Assembly (NCBI GenBank): GCA_020621965.1
Contig: JAHRYV010000021.1
Coordinates: forward strand, 1 to 56,858
Source: Curvibacter sp.
Lineage (GTDB): Bacteria > Pseudomonadota > Gammaproteobacteria > Burkholderiales > Burkholderiaceae_C
Reading direction: 5' to 3'
Length of the DNA: 56,858 nucleotides
The notes under the pieces are model-generated. The model searched no databases and was not told where the DNA came from. It was given only the letters and a program-made list of their open reading frames with translations. A program made the position numbers and the translations under genes. Shown in pieces: positions 10,582 through 21,831 of this stretch; the first letter of the stretch is position 1; every line of letters starts with the position of its first letter.

Positions 10582-11337
10582 TCAGGAGCACAGCGTCAGC
10601 TCGAACGAGGCGTCCTGGTTGCTGGCGTGCAGGCGGGCGTCGTCCCGCAGCTGCATGAGCCGGATCGAGACGATGAGGCGGTTGCCGCTGATCTCCGGGA
10701 TCAGGCCCAGGGCAGGGTCGATGCTCAGGCGCAGCAACTGGAAAGTGCGTCCCGGCGGCAAGGTTTGTTGGTACTGGCCCGCGGTGGCCATCACCTTTTG
10801 CGGCACACCCGAATCACGTAGCAAGGTCAGCAGCAGGCTGATGGCGTCGGCCAAAGGGGTGAGACTGGCAGCCCAGCGCTCCAGGTCGGCCCGGCGTGTG
10901 CTGCCGGACTCATGCTGCCAGGCAAAATAAGCCGGCAGATCGAAGGCGCAGGTGCCACCCGGAATGCCGATGCGGCTGCGGATGCTCATCAGCCAGTCGT
11001 TTTCCGTCAGCTGGTGGCCGGCTTTGCCGGCGAGGCTGTTGAGCTGGCTGTAGCAGTGTTCGATCTGCTGCAGGACCTCGTCAAGCACCGATTGCGCGAT
11101 GCTCGGGTTGCCACGGTAGCCGTTGAGGATCTGTTTCTGTTTCTCCAGATCCCGCAGCACATCCGACTTGAGATCGGCGCGCGCACCGACGTCCATGACC
11201 TCGAACAGGCTGGCCAGGGCGTAATGGTGGTCCAGCGCATCCTCGCGAGCGACCAGCTCCAACAGACGGCGGAACAGGCTCTCCAGCCGCAGGTAGGTCC
11301 TGATGCGTTCGTTGAAGGGGTATTCGTAGGTGATCAC
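10582..11337 (-). CDS. zapD: Cell division protein ZapD
   Basis: ZapD cross-links FtsZ filaments and stabilises the Z-ring at mid-cell. The protein is 251 residues, the usual length. Its N-terminus MITYEYPFNERIRTYLRLE is the family signature, followed by an all-alpha region (LLELVAREDALDHHYALASLFE) and a C-terminal beta domain (LLRLSIDPALGLIPEISGNR). It lies 24 bases before yacG and 22 bases after coaE, the classical coaE-zapD-yacG order. Confidence 0.95.
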   Translation of the reverse strand: MITYEYPFNERIRTYLRLESLFRRLLELVAREDALDHHYALASLFEVMDVGARADLKSDVLRDLEKQKQILNGYRGNPSIAQSVLDEVLQQIEHCYSQLNSLAGKAGHQLTENDWLMSIRSRIGIPGGTCAFDLPAYFAWQHESGSTRRADLERWAASLTPLADAISLLLTLLRDSGVPQKVMATAGQYQQTLPPGRTFQLLRLSIDPALGLIPEISGNRLIVSIRLMQLRDDARLHASNQDASFELTLCS

Positions 11338-11359
11338 GCTGGTATTTCCGGATCGCGAA

Positions 11360-11968
11360 TCATAGCCCGAAGCGGGTCGCCAACTGCTGTACCAGACGGG
11401 CCAGTTGGGACAGAGTCATACCGTCATTGCAGACCACATGGTCGGCCGCGCGCAGGCGGGTGATGCGGCTGGCCTGACTGGCCAGGATGCGCTCGATCTC
11501 CTCGCGTCCCAGGCCGTTGCGCCGCTGAACCCGCTCGATCTGGGTCCCCGGGGGGCAGTCCACCACCAGGACCTGGTCGACCCGCTGGCGCCAGTGGGCG
11601 GATTCCAGCAGCAGTGGAATATCAAAGACGACGCAGCGATGACCGGCGTCGATCGCGGCCTGGGCCTGGCGGCCGGTTTCCTGGCCGACCAGCGGATGGA
11701 CGATCTGCTCCAGGCGGCGGCGTGCGGTCGGATCGCTGAAGGCCAGCGCACGCATGCGGTCGCGATCGAGCGCGCCATCGGGCGTGATGAACTCCGGGCC
11801 GAAGGCCAGGGCAATCGGCTCGATGGCGCGGCCCCCAGCCGCAGTGGCCTGGCGTGAAATGGCGTCGGCGTCGACGATGGCTGCGCCGTGTTGCGACAAC
11901 AGGTTGGCGACGGTGGTCTTTCCGCTGCCGATGCCGCCGGTGAGGCCGAGACGCATGACGCCCCGCAT
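11360..11968 (-). CDS. coaE: Dephospho-CoA kinase
   Basis: CoaE performs the last step of coenzyme A synthesis, phosphorylating the 3'-hydroxyl of dephospho-CoA. The 202 residues contain the P-loop GGIGSGKT (11-18), the substrate-binding IVDADAISRQ segment, the HPLVGQE lid region, and VVFDIPLLLES. It starts 3 bases before pilD ends in the transcript order pilC-pilD-coaE. The first Met could also be the one four residues later (MRLGLTGG). Confidence 0.95.
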   Translation of the reverse strand: MRGVMRLGLTGGIGSGKTTVANLLSQHGAAIVDADAISRQATAAGGRAIEPIALAFGPEFITPDGALDRDRMRALAFSDPTARRRLEQIVHPLVGQETGRQAQAAIDAGHRCVVFDIPLLLESAHWRQRVDQVLVVDCPPGTQIERVQRRNGLGREEIERILASQASRITRLRAADHVVCNDGMTLSQLARLVQQLATRFGL

Positions 11969-11971
11969 GGC

Positions 11972-12814
11972 CTACAACCCGATGAATTGAAGGATGCTTT
12001 GCGGTCCGAAGACCATGGCCGTCAGGCCGGCCGCCGCCAGGAAGGGCCCGAAGGGAACGTAGCCGCCTTCGCGCAGGCCGCTGCTGAATTTCAGGGCGAT
12101 GCCGATCACGGCGCCGATTACCGAGGCCATCAGGATGATGGGGACCAGCGCCGTCCAGCCGAACCAGGCTCCCAGGGCCGCGTAGAGCTTGAAGTCGCCA
12201 AACCCCATGCCTTCCTTGCCGGTGACGAGCTTGAAGCTCCAGTAGACCAGCCACAAGGCCAGGTAGCCGGCCACGGCACCCCACAGCGCCGCGCCGAGGG
12301 AGACGCCACTCCACTGCATGGCCGCGGCGATCAGGCCGGCCCACAGCAGGGGCTGGGTGATGCTGTCCGGCAACAGGGTGGTGTCCCAGTCGATCAGGGC
12401 CAGGGCGACGATGGCGGCGGCGAAGGCGCACCAGGCGACGCCGCTCGGCGTGGCACCCCAGCGCCAGATGCAGTAGGCGAACAGGCTCGCCGTGGCCAGC
12501 TCGACCAGCGGATAGCGCAGACCGATGGGCGTGCTGCAGGCCGAGCATTTGCCGCGCAGGAAGAGATAGCTCAGGACCGGGATGTTCTCGTACCAGCGGA
12601 TCTGGTGGCCGCACTGCTGGCAGCGGGAGCGTGGGACCAGCAGATTGAAAGGCTCGGCCGCTTCCGGCTCCTTGCCAGCCAGTTCGGCGCACTCGGCCGC
12701 CCACTGCCGCTCCATGATCTTGGGCAGGCGGTAGATCACGACATTGAGGAAGCTGCCGATCAGCAGCCCGAACACGCCGGCCAGGCCGGCGTCGAACATT
12801 TGCGATACCAGCAT
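11972..12814 (-). CDS. pilD: Type IV prepilin peptidase / N-methyltransferase
   Basis: PilD cleaves the leader of type IV prepilins and type II secretion pseudopilins and methylates the new N-terminus. It is a polytopic inner-membrane protein of 280 residues. The N-terminal cytoplasmic domain has both CxxC pairs (C65/C68 and C90/C93) linked to methyltransferase activity. The protease aspartates are D142/D144 (in ALIDWDTTLLPD) and D207 in the GFGD motif. Nothing looks damaged, in contrast to the neighbouring pilB. Its ATG shares one base with the pilC stop (TGATG), so it is coupled to pilC. Confidence 0.95.
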   Translation of the reverse strand: MLVSQMFDAGLAGVFGLLIGSFLNVVIYRLPKIMERQWAAECAELAGKEPEAAEPFNLLVPRSRCQQCGHQIRWYENIPVLSYLFLRGKCSACSTPIGLRYPLVELATASLFAYCIWRWGATPSGVAWCAFAAAIVALALIDWDTTLLPDSITQPLLWAGLIAAAMQWSGVSLGAALWGAVAGYLALWLVYWSFKLVTGKEGMGFGDFKLYAALGAWFGWTALVPIILMASVIGAVIGIALKFSSGLREGGYVPFGPFLAAAGLTAMVFGPQSILQFIGL

Positions 12815-14031
12815 CAGACCACCTGACCCAGCTTGAAGATAGGCAAGTACATCGAGACCACGATGCCGCCGATCAGGCCACCGAGGAACACGATGATGAT
12901 GGGCTCCATCAGGCTGGACAGGCCGGCAACCATGTCGTCCACCTCGGCTTCATAGAAGTCGGCGGCCTTGCCCAGCATGTGATCGATGGAGCCGGACTCC
13001 TCGCCGATGGCGCACATTTGCAGCACCATGGTCGGGAACAGATGGGCATTGCCCATGGCCGCCGTCAGGCTGGTGCCGGTGGAGACCTCCTGCTGGATCT
13101 TCACCGTGGCCATTTCGTAGACTGAATTGCCGGAGGCACCGCCGACCGAGTCCAGCGCCTCCACCAGCGGCACGCCAGCGGCAAACATGGTAGAGAGCGT
13201 GCGGGTCCAGCGGGCGATGCAGGATTTGTCGATCAGCACGCCGAAGACGGGTACCTTGAGCAGGATGCGATCCATGACCTCCTGCATCCTCTTGTTGCGC
13301 CTCCAGGCCTGGAAGAAGAAAAACAGGCCGCCGCCGATGCCGCCGAAGATCAGCCACCAGTAGGCCACGAAGAACTCGCTCATGGCGATCACGATGAGCG
13401 TGGGCGCCGGCAGGTCGGCGCCGAAGGAGCTGAACACCTCCTTGAAGGCTGGAATCACGAAGATCATGATCACCGCCACCACCACGAAGGCGACGACGAC
13501 CACTGAGATCGGGTACATCAGCGCCGACTTGATCTTGGACTTGATCGCCTCGGTCTTCTCCATATAGACGGCCAGTCGGTCCAGCAGCTGATCCAGAATA
13601 CCGGCCTGCTCGCCGGCCTCGACCAGGTTGCAGTAGAGGTTGTCGAAGTAGATCGGGTACTTGCGGAAGGCGGTGCTCAGCGAGGTGCCGGTCTCGACGT
13701 CGTTGCGGATGTCGTTGAGTAGCCGGGTCACACTCGGGTTGGGATTGCCGCGGCCGACAATGTCAAAGGCCTGCAGCAGCGGCACGCCGGCTTTCATCAT
13801 GGTGGCGAGCTGGCGGGTGAAGATGGTCAGGTCTTTGGGTGTGACCTTCTTGCCCGAGCGCATCCGGCGCTTCTTGACCTTGCCCGCCATGATGCCCTGC
13901 CGGCGCAGCGACGCCATGACCTGGTTTTCGCCGGCGGCGCGCATCTCGCCGCGCACGGCCTTGCCATTGCGGTCCTTGCCTTCCCACTCGAAGACTTGCT
14001 CCTTCGCGCCTTGCGGTTTTGCTGTTGCCAT
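12814..14031 (-). CDS. pilC: Type IV pilus inner-membrane platform protein PilC
   Basis: PilC is the membrane platform on which the PilB and PilT motors act during pilus assembly and retraction. The 405 residues contain two T2SF/GspF domains, each with a hydrophobic segment (around 170-200 and 220-245), and a final membrane helix near the C-terminus (IIIVFLGGLIGGIVVSMYLP). The conserved LATMMKAGVPLLQAFDI and TRTLSTMFAAGVPLVEALD repeats are intact. It lies 25 bases downstream of the pilB remnant and overlaps pilD by one base. Confidence 0.95.
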   Translation of the reverse strand: MATAKPQGAKEQVFEWEGKDRNGKAVRGEMRAAGENQVMASLRRQGIMAGKVKKRRMRSGKKVTPKDLTIFTRQLATMMKAGVPLLQAFDIVGRGNPNPSVTRLLNDIRNDVETGTSLSTAFRKYPIYFDNLYCNLVEAGEQAGILDQLLDRLAVYMEKTEAIKSKIKSALMYPISVVVVAFVVVAVIMIFVIPAFKEVFSSFGADLPAPTLIVIAMSEFFVAYWWLIFGGIGGGLFFFFQAWRRNKRMQEVMDRILLKVPVFGVLIDKSCIARWTRTLSTMFAAGVPLVEALDSVGGASGNSVYEMATVKIQQEVSTGTSLTAAMGNAHLFPTMVLQMCAIGEESGSIDHMLGKAADFYEAEVDDMVAGLSSLMEPIIIVFLGGLIGGIVVSMYLPIFKLGQVV

Positions 14032-14056
14032 GGTTTCCCCTGGATCCTTCTGATCT

Positions 14057-14724
14057 TTACTCGTTGGTGACGGCGATGACTTCTTCCTGCGACGTCAGGC
14101 CCATTTCGACCTTGTGCCGGGCGGACTGGCGCAGGCTGTGCACCCCTTCGGCTTGCGCCTGGGCAGCGATTTCCAGCGTTGAGCCGCCACGCAGGATGTT
14201 GCGCTGCAACGCTTCGGTGATCGTGGCATGACCTGACAGACGCCGCCCCGCCGCTTGTCGCCATTGTTGCAGGCCGAGCAGCCGAGCGGACGGTCGCTGA
14301 TCCAGGAGCCGTCCGGCTTGAAGCCGGCGTTCGGCAGGGCCTTCCTGGGTGCCTTGATCTGGGCGTTGCAGTTCGGGCACAGGCGGCGCGCCAGGCGCTG
14401 CGCGGTGATCAGGATGACGCTGGAGGCGATATTGGACGGGGCGATGCCCATATTGCGCGTGCGTGTGAGCGTCGTCGGCACATCATTCGTGTGCAGGGCC
14501 GATATCTCCAGATGGCCAGTCGGGGGCGCCTTGATCGCTGCCGACACGGCGCCCGGGCCCGTGAGTTCGGCCATGAGCTTGGTCCGGTTACCGGCCGCCT
14601 GGCGATAGATCTCTTCCGCCGATTTCCGCTCCGGCTTGCCCGCAAGAATCAGGGTGCGGCCCAGTCCGGGCAGGGCCACGGGGGTGGAGCTTTCGCGGGA
14701 AATCGCGGTTTCAACGGCGGCCAT
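14057..14724 (-). pseudogene. pilB: pilB remnant: internal deletion plus frameshift
   Basis: This is what is left of the pilus extension ATPase. The first about 63 codons (MAAVETAISRESSTPVALPG... to ELTGPGAVSAA) match the PilB N-terminus. They then run in frame directly into the C-terminal part (AIKAPPTGHLEISALHTND, VILITAQRLARRLCPNC, CSACNNG). About 350 residues are absent, including Walker A, the Asp box and Walker B. A second lesion near 14222-14228 shifts frame: VCQVMP is in one frame, and ITEALQRNILRGG to the natural end LTSQEEVIAVTNE is in another. The sequence there looks like a 2-base insertion. Several conserved residues are also changed (GDKRRGG where GYKGRVG is usual). It cannot make a working ATPase. 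Confidence 0.9.
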
Positions 14725-14920
14725 GGACCCAGATCGTTCAATATTCTGAGGGGAAGTTACAAATCATCGCCGATTGCCCTGGCAATGTAAACGAGAGTTC
14801 CGTGACATTTTGCAAGCAGACGTCACCGCATGGCCTTCGAAGGCCGCCAGCGGTGGGTTGCGGCTGCGACACCCGCAGGGGGCGCACGCGTGCTCCCGAG
14901 AAAGGGAGGGGGAAATTGAA

Positions 14921-14997
<77 letters not shown>

Positions 14998-15021
14998 ATT
15001 TTTCGAACTGCCGGCGATGCG

Positions 15022-15999
15022 TCAGGATTGACGCTCCAGCAATTGAGACGCCAATTGTATCAAACTGGCGGCATGGGGTCCGGCAGGCAGTTGCCGCGCC
15101 GCCGAAATAGCCCGTTGCGCCTCGCGCGCAGCGGCCTGACGCGACACATCCAGGGCGCCGGTGCGGCGCACGATGGTGATCACATGGTCCAGCTCCGTGA
15201 CGGAGCCGTTCTCGATGGCGCTGCGGATCAGTTCGCGCTCCTGCGCCGAACCGCGTTGCATGGCCGCGATCAGCGGCAGCGTGGCCTTGCCTTCGCGCAG
15301 GTCGTCCCCCAGGCTCTTGCCCATCACCGTCGCGTCGCCCGCGTAGTCGAGCACGTCGTCGATCACCTGGAACGCGGTTCCCAGGGCCTGGCCGTAGTCG
15401 GCACAGGCCTCTTCCTGCGTCGGCGTGGCGCCGGCCAGGATGGCGCCGCAGCGCGCGCTGGCCTCGAACAGCTTGGCGGTCTTGGAGCGGATCACCTGCA
15501 GGTAACCGGTCTCGTCCAGATCGGCGTTGTGCATGTTCATGAGCTGTTGCACCTCGCCTTCGGCGATGACGTTGGTGGCGTTTGCCAGCACCTGCATGAT
15601 GCGCATGCTCTGCGCATCCACCATCATCTGGAAGGCGCGGGAATAGAGGAAGTCGCCGACCAGCACGCTGGCCGGGTTGCCGAAAGTCTCATTGGCGGTG
15701 GCGTTGCCGCGGCGCAGGGCGGACTCGTCCACCACGTCGTCATGCAGCAAGGTGGCCGTGTGGATGAACTCCACCACGGCCGCCAGGTTGTAGCGCTGCT
15801 CACCGCGGTAGCCCAGGGCGCCGCAGGCCATCAGCAAGAGGGCAGGGCGCAGACGTTTGCCGCCGGCGCTGATGATGTAGCGTGCCACCTGGCCCACCAG
15901 GGGGACACCGGAGTCCAGCCTGTCGGCGATGACGCGGTCCACCTCCTGCATGTCGTCGGCGATCAGGGCAAGCGGGGAAACGGGGTGGGGTGCGTTCAC
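15022..15999 (-). CDS. ispB: Octaprenyl diphosphate synthase (polyprenyl synthetase)
   Basis: IspB builds the long isoprenoid tail of ubiquinone by adding isopentenyl units to farnesyl diphosphate, and so supplies the ubi genes also found in this window. The 325 residues contain GGKRLRP and both Asp-rich motifs: DDVVD (87-91) and DDVLD (214-218). I chose the GTG at 15999 because homologues begin about 10 residues before the conserved LALIADD segment. There is no clear Shine-Dalgarno for it, and the open frame extends upstream to 16140 into the rplU promoter region, so the start is uncertain. It is divergent from rplU. Confidence 0.93.
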   Translation of the reverse strand: MNAPHPVSPLALIADDMQEVDRVIADRLDSGVPLVGQVARYIISAGGKRLRPALLLMACGALGYRGEQRYNLAAVVEFIHTATLLHDDVVDESALRRGNATANETFGNPASVLVGDFLYSRAFQMMVDAQSMRIMQVLANATNVIAEGEVQQLMNMHNADLDETGYLQVIRSKTAKLFEASARCGAILAGATPTQEEACADYGQALGTAFQVIDDVLDYAGDATVMGKSLGDDLREGKATLPLIAAMQRGSAQERELIRSAIENGSVTELDHVITIVRRTGALDVSRQAAAREAQRAISAARQLPAGPHAASLIQLASQLLERQS

Positions 16000-16098
16000 G
16001 GGAGGGCAAGCCGGGTGGAAAGTGGCTCGATTATAGGAAGGCGCCGGCCCGGCCCCGGTAGCCCTTAGGGATGCTATGTCAGTGAGTGCAAACCGTGC

Positions 16099-16104
16099 TA
16101 CAAT
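16099..16104 (+). promoter_or_regulatory. -10 box of the rplU-rpmA operon
   Basis: TACAAT fits the sigma70 -10 consensus at 5 of 6 positions and lies 52 bases before the rplU ATG. A possible -35 (ATGTCA, 16076-16081) is 17 bases upstream and only a moderate match. Confidence 0.5.
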
Positions 16105-16155
16105 ATTCGGCTCTGCGGAAATCCGTCCGCTGGGGCTCATTCAAAGAGGTCATTC

Positions 16156-16467
16156 ATGTACGCGGTCATAAAAACCGGTGGCAAACAGTATCGTGTTGCC
16201 GCTGGCGAAAAAATCAAAGTAGAACAGATTGCTGCGGACGTAGGCCAAGAGATCGTCATCGACCAGGTTCTGGCAGTCGGCAACGGCGCTGAACTCAAGG
16301 TGGGTACGCCCTTGGTGTCCGGCGCGACTGTCAAAGCCACTGTGGTGGCTCACGGCAAGCACGACAAGGTTCGCATCTTCAAGATGCGCCGTCGCAAGCA
16401 CTATCAGAAACGTCAAGGGCACCGCCAGCAGTTCACCGAACTGCAAATCGGCGCGATTACTGCTTAA
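16156..16467 (+). CDS. rplU: Ribosomal protein bL21
   Basis: A component of the 50S subunit that binds 23S rRNA. At 103 residues it is the standard length. The start [23 protein letters not shown] and the end [31 protein letters not shown] are family signatures. AAAGAGG lies 5 bases before the ATG. It is in an operon with rpmA, 12 bases downstream. Confidence 0.98.
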   Translation: MYAVIKTGGKQYRVAAGEKIKVEQIAADVGQEIVIDQVLAVGNGAELKVGTPLVSGATVKATVVAHGKHDKVRIFKMRRRKHYQKRQGHRQQFTELQIGAITA

Positions 16468-16479
16468 GGAGCATTAGTC

Positions 16480-16737
16480 ATGGCACAGAAAAAAGGCGGC
16501 GGCTCTACGCGTAACGGGCGCGATTCGCAGCCCAAGATGCTCGGTGTGAAGGCGTTCGGCGGCCAGCAGGTCAGCGCCGGCTCCATCATCGTGCGCCAGC
16601 GTGGCACCAAGTTCCATCCCGGCACCAATGTCGGCATTGGCAAGGACCACACCCTGTTTGCACTGGTCGACGGCCAGGTGTCGTTTGCCGTCAAGGGTGA
16701 GCTCAACAAGCACACGGTGAACGTCACCTCCGCTTGA
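16480..16737 (+). CDS. rpmA: Ribosomal protein bL27
   Basis: A 50S protein whose N-terminal tail reaches toward the peptidyl-transferase centre. The 85 residues begin [19 protein letters not shown] and contain [20 protein letters not shown]. The N-terminus has the normal proteobacterial form, without the cleavable extension seen in Firmicutes. AAGGAG lies 8 bases upstream of the start. Confidence 0.98.
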   Translation: MAQKKGGGSTRNGRDSQPKMLGVKAFGGQQVSAGSIIVRQRGTKFHPGTNVGIGKDHTLFALVDGQVSFAVKGELNKHTVNVTSA

Positions 16738-16760
16738 GGTCCCACTGGCTTCCGCACGAA

Positions 16761-16792
16761 ACCCTGCGCCTCAAGCGCAGGGTTTTTGTTTT
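16761..16792 (+). terminator. Rho-independent terminator of rplU-rpmA
   Basis: ACCCTGCGC (16761-16769) pairs perfectly with GCGCAGGGT (16775-16783) around a 5-base loop, followed by TTTTTGTTTT. It begins 23 bases after the rpmA stop and separates the ribosomal genes from obgE. Confidence 0.92.
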
Positions 16793-16826
16793 CGGCCCAC
16801 GGTTTAGCTTCGCTGTGCGGAGTTAG

Positions 16827-17951
<1,125 letters not shown>

Positions 17952-18001
17952 CCCCGTGTAGGCGGGACGGTTGCGCCTCCGGGTGGCGCCCGTCAGCGAA
18001 C

Positions 18002-18007
18002 TAGAAT
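18002..18007 (+). promoter_or_regulatory. -10-like element ahead of proB
   Basis: TAGAAT lies 51 bases before the proB ATG in the 107-base gap after obgE. No clear -35 is visible, so proB could also be read from the obgE promoter. Confidence 0.3.
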
Positions 18008-18058
18008 CTGCGCTTCAATCACCGCTGCCGGCCCGACCGGGCCGCCGCAGCCTTCAAC

Positions 18059-19195
18059 ATGAATCAGAAATCCGCAACAGGGGTCATGAGCGCGGCCCGG
18101 CGCATCGTCGTCAAGGTCGGCTCCAGCCTCGTGACCAACGAGGGGCGCGGCCTGGATGAGGCGGCCATCGAGGAGTGGAGCCGCCAGATTGCGGCCCTGG
18201 TGCGAGACGGCCGCGAGGTCATCATGGTCTCCAGCGGCGCCATCGCCGAGGGCATGAAGCGCCTGGGCTGGACCAGCCGCCCCAAAGAGATCCACGAACT
18301 GCAGGCCGCCGCCGCCGTCGGCCAGATGGGCCTGGCCCAGATGTACGAGACCCGCCTGCGCGCGCATGGCCTGGGCAGCGCCCAGGTCCTGCTCACACAC
18401 GCCGACCTGGCCGATCGTGAGCGCTACCTCAACGCCCGCTCCACCCTGCTGACCCTGATCCAGCTGGGCGTGGTGCCGGTCATCAACGAAAACGACACCG
18501 TCGTCACCGATGAAATCAAGTTCGGCGACAACGACACCCTGGGCGCGCTGGTGGCCAATCTGGTCGAGGCCGATGCCCTGATCATCCTGACCGACCAGAA
18601 GGGCCTGTACACGGCCGACCCGCGCAAGGACCCGGCGGCGCAGTTCGTGCATGAAGCCCGGGCCGGCGATCCGGCGCTCGAAGCCATGGCCGGCGGCGCC
18701 GGCTCCAGCCTGGGCAAGGGCGGCATGATCACGAAGATCCTCGCCGCCAAGCGTGCGGCCGGTTCCGGCGCCTCCACCGTCATCGCCTGGGGCCGCGAGC
18801 CCGATGCGCTGCTGCGCCTGGCGCAGGGCGAGTCCATCGGCACCCTGCTGGTGGCCCAGACCGCCAAGAACCAGGCCCGCAAGCAGTGGATGGCGGACCA
18901 TCTGCAGCTGCGCGGCGCCGTCGTGGTGGACGCCGGCGCGGCGCGCAAGCTGCTCGACGAGGGCAAGAGCCTGCTGCCCATCGGCATGACCGCAGTGGAG
19001 GGCGAATTCAAGCGCGGCGAGGTGATTGCCGTGCGTGACGAGCAGGGCACCGAGATCGCTCGTGGCCTGGCCAACTACGCCAGCGCCGAGGCGCGGCTGT
19101 TATGCCGCAAGCCCTCGGGTGAGTTCGAGAAGCTGCTGGGCTATACCGCGGAGCCCGAGATGGTGCATCGGGACAATCTGGTGCTGGCGCGCTGA
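18059..19195 (+). CDS. proB: Glutamate 5-kinase
   Basis: ProB phosphorylates glutamate in the first step of proline synthesis and is usually feedback-inhibited by proline. The 378 residues contain the amino-acid kinase domain ([71 protein letters not shown]) and a C-terminal PUA domain (about 285-365). Alternative ATGs exist at codon 10 ([12 protein letters not shown]), so the first nine residues may not be translated. proA is not nearby. The stop codon's last base begins the palindromic element that follows. Confidence 0.96.
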   Translation: MNQKSATGVMSAARRIVVKVGSSLVTNEGRGLDEAAIEEWSRQIAALVRDGREVIMVSSGAIAEGMKRLGWTSRPKEIHELQAAAAVGQMGLAQMYETRLRAHGLGSAQVLLTHADLADRERYLNARSTLLTLIQLGVVPVINENDTVVTDEIKFGDNDTLGALVANLVEADALIILTDQKGLYTADPRKDPAAQFVHEARAGDPALEAMAGGAGSSLGKGGMITKILAAKRAAGSGASTVIAWGREPDALLRLAQGESIGTLLVAQTAKNQARKQWMADHLQLRGAVVVDAGAARKLLDEGKSLLPIGMTAVEGEFKRGEVIAVRDEQGTEIARGLANYASAEARLLCRKPSGEFEKLLGYTAEPEMVHRDNLVLAR

Positions 19196-19336
19196 AACTT
19201 GCGAATAAACCTACTGCGCGACCCGATCGCTGCGTTGGGCGGTGCTCGCCATCCTCACGTACAGGAAGTACGTTCCGGTGGCTGTGCTCCGGCCGCCTTG
19301 CGTTCGGGCCGCTCGCTACGGTTTTTTCGCAAGTTT
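19195..19336 (+). repeat. 142-base palindromic intergenic element
   Basis: The element has 11-base perfect terminal inverted repeats (AAACTTGCGAA at 19195-19205, TTCGCAAGTTT at 19326-19336) and folds back on itself through most of its length with scattered mismatches. The centre is a small hairpin, ACGTAC-AGGAA-GTACGT. It fills the gap between convergent proB and rppH almost exactly. From memory, similar elements recur between genes in Comamonadaceae genomes; no other copy is visible in this window. It encodes nothing evident and may serve as a bidirectional transcript end. Confidence 0.75.
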
Positions 19337-19346
19337 TGCCGCTGGC

Positions 19347-19991
19347 CTACTGGCCCTGGGGTTCCGTACGATCTTTGCCCGCCTGCTCAGATTGCGGGTC
19401 GGGATCGAAGCTGGCCCCCGGCGGCAGTTCCAGCCCGTGGCCGGCCGCAGGCACGTGGTGCACGTGATCGCTCTCGCGGGGGCGCTGACCTTGCCGCAGG
19501 TAACGATTGCGGTGGTCGGTACGCGGCAGGTAACGCGCCAGTTCCGTCAGCGCCATCTCGTAGACGCCGCGTTTGAACTCCACCACCGCGTCCAGCGGCA
19601 CCCAGTAGTCGTTCCAGCGCCAGGCGTCGAACTCGGGGTGGTCGGTCGCGCGCAGATTGAGGTGCCAGTCCTGGCCCAGCAGCTGCAGCAGGAACCAGAT
19701 CTGCTTCTGGCCCTTGTAGTGGCCACGTGCTTCGCGTCGGATGTAACGATCCGGCACCTCGTAGCGCAACCAGTCGCGGGTCCGGGCCACGATGCGCACA
19801 TGCTCGGGCTGGAGCCCGACTTCCTCGTTCAGCTCGCGGAACATGGCCTGTTCCGGGGTCTCCCCCCGGTCGATGCCACCCTGCGGAAACTGCCACGAGT
19901 GGGTGCGTATGCGTTTGCCCCAGAAAACCTGGTTTTTCTGGTTGAGCAGGATGATGCCGACATTGGGCCGAAAGCCGTCCCGGTCAAGCAT
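19347..19991 (-). CDS. rppH: RNA pyrophosphohydrolase RppH
   Basis: RppH removes pyrophosphate from the 5' triphosphate end of mRNAs and so starts their decay. The Nudix box spans about residues 38-60 (PQGGIDRGE to RELNEEVGL), and the [21 protein letters not shown] start and FPQGG context are RppH-specific. The core ends near residue 155; the remaining about 58 residues form a low-complexity His/Pro/Arg/Gln tail ([11 protein letters not shown]...). The stop lies 10 bases from the palindromic element. The start is the ATG at 19991; an upstream TTG would add two residues. Confidence 0.94.
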   Translation of the reverse strand: MLDRDGFRPNVGIILLNQKNQVFWGKRIRTHSWQFPQGGIDRGETPEQAMFRELNEEVGLQPEHVRIVARTRDWLRYEVPDRYIRREARGHYKGQKQIWFLLQLLGQDWHLNLRATDHPEFDAWRWNDYWVPLDAVVEFKRGVYEMALTELARYLPRTDHRNRYLRQGQRPRESDHVHHVPAAGHGLELPPGASFDPDPQSEQAGKDRTEPQGQ

Positions 19992-20083
19992 AATCAAACC
20001 CCAAATTTTGAACTGTTTCCATTATGCACGGCACTTGCTGCGCATCAAGGGGATCAGCCTGCATCTGTCAGAAAAAGCACGCC

Positions 20084-21829
<1,746 letters not shown>

Positions 21830-21831
21830 CG

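Noticed and set aside
14095..14724. The idea that the fused pilB remnant is a new short functional gene
   Set aside because: It reads as PilB N-terminus plus C-terminus with a second frameshift before the natural end; the ATPase motifs are gone. Decay explains it better than a novel gene.
14725..14920. Possible small gene or promoter array between pilB and tRNA-Pro
   Set aside because: No coding frame with homology is visible. It holds only a short palindrome (GGCCTTCGAAGGCC) and no clear promoter on either strand.
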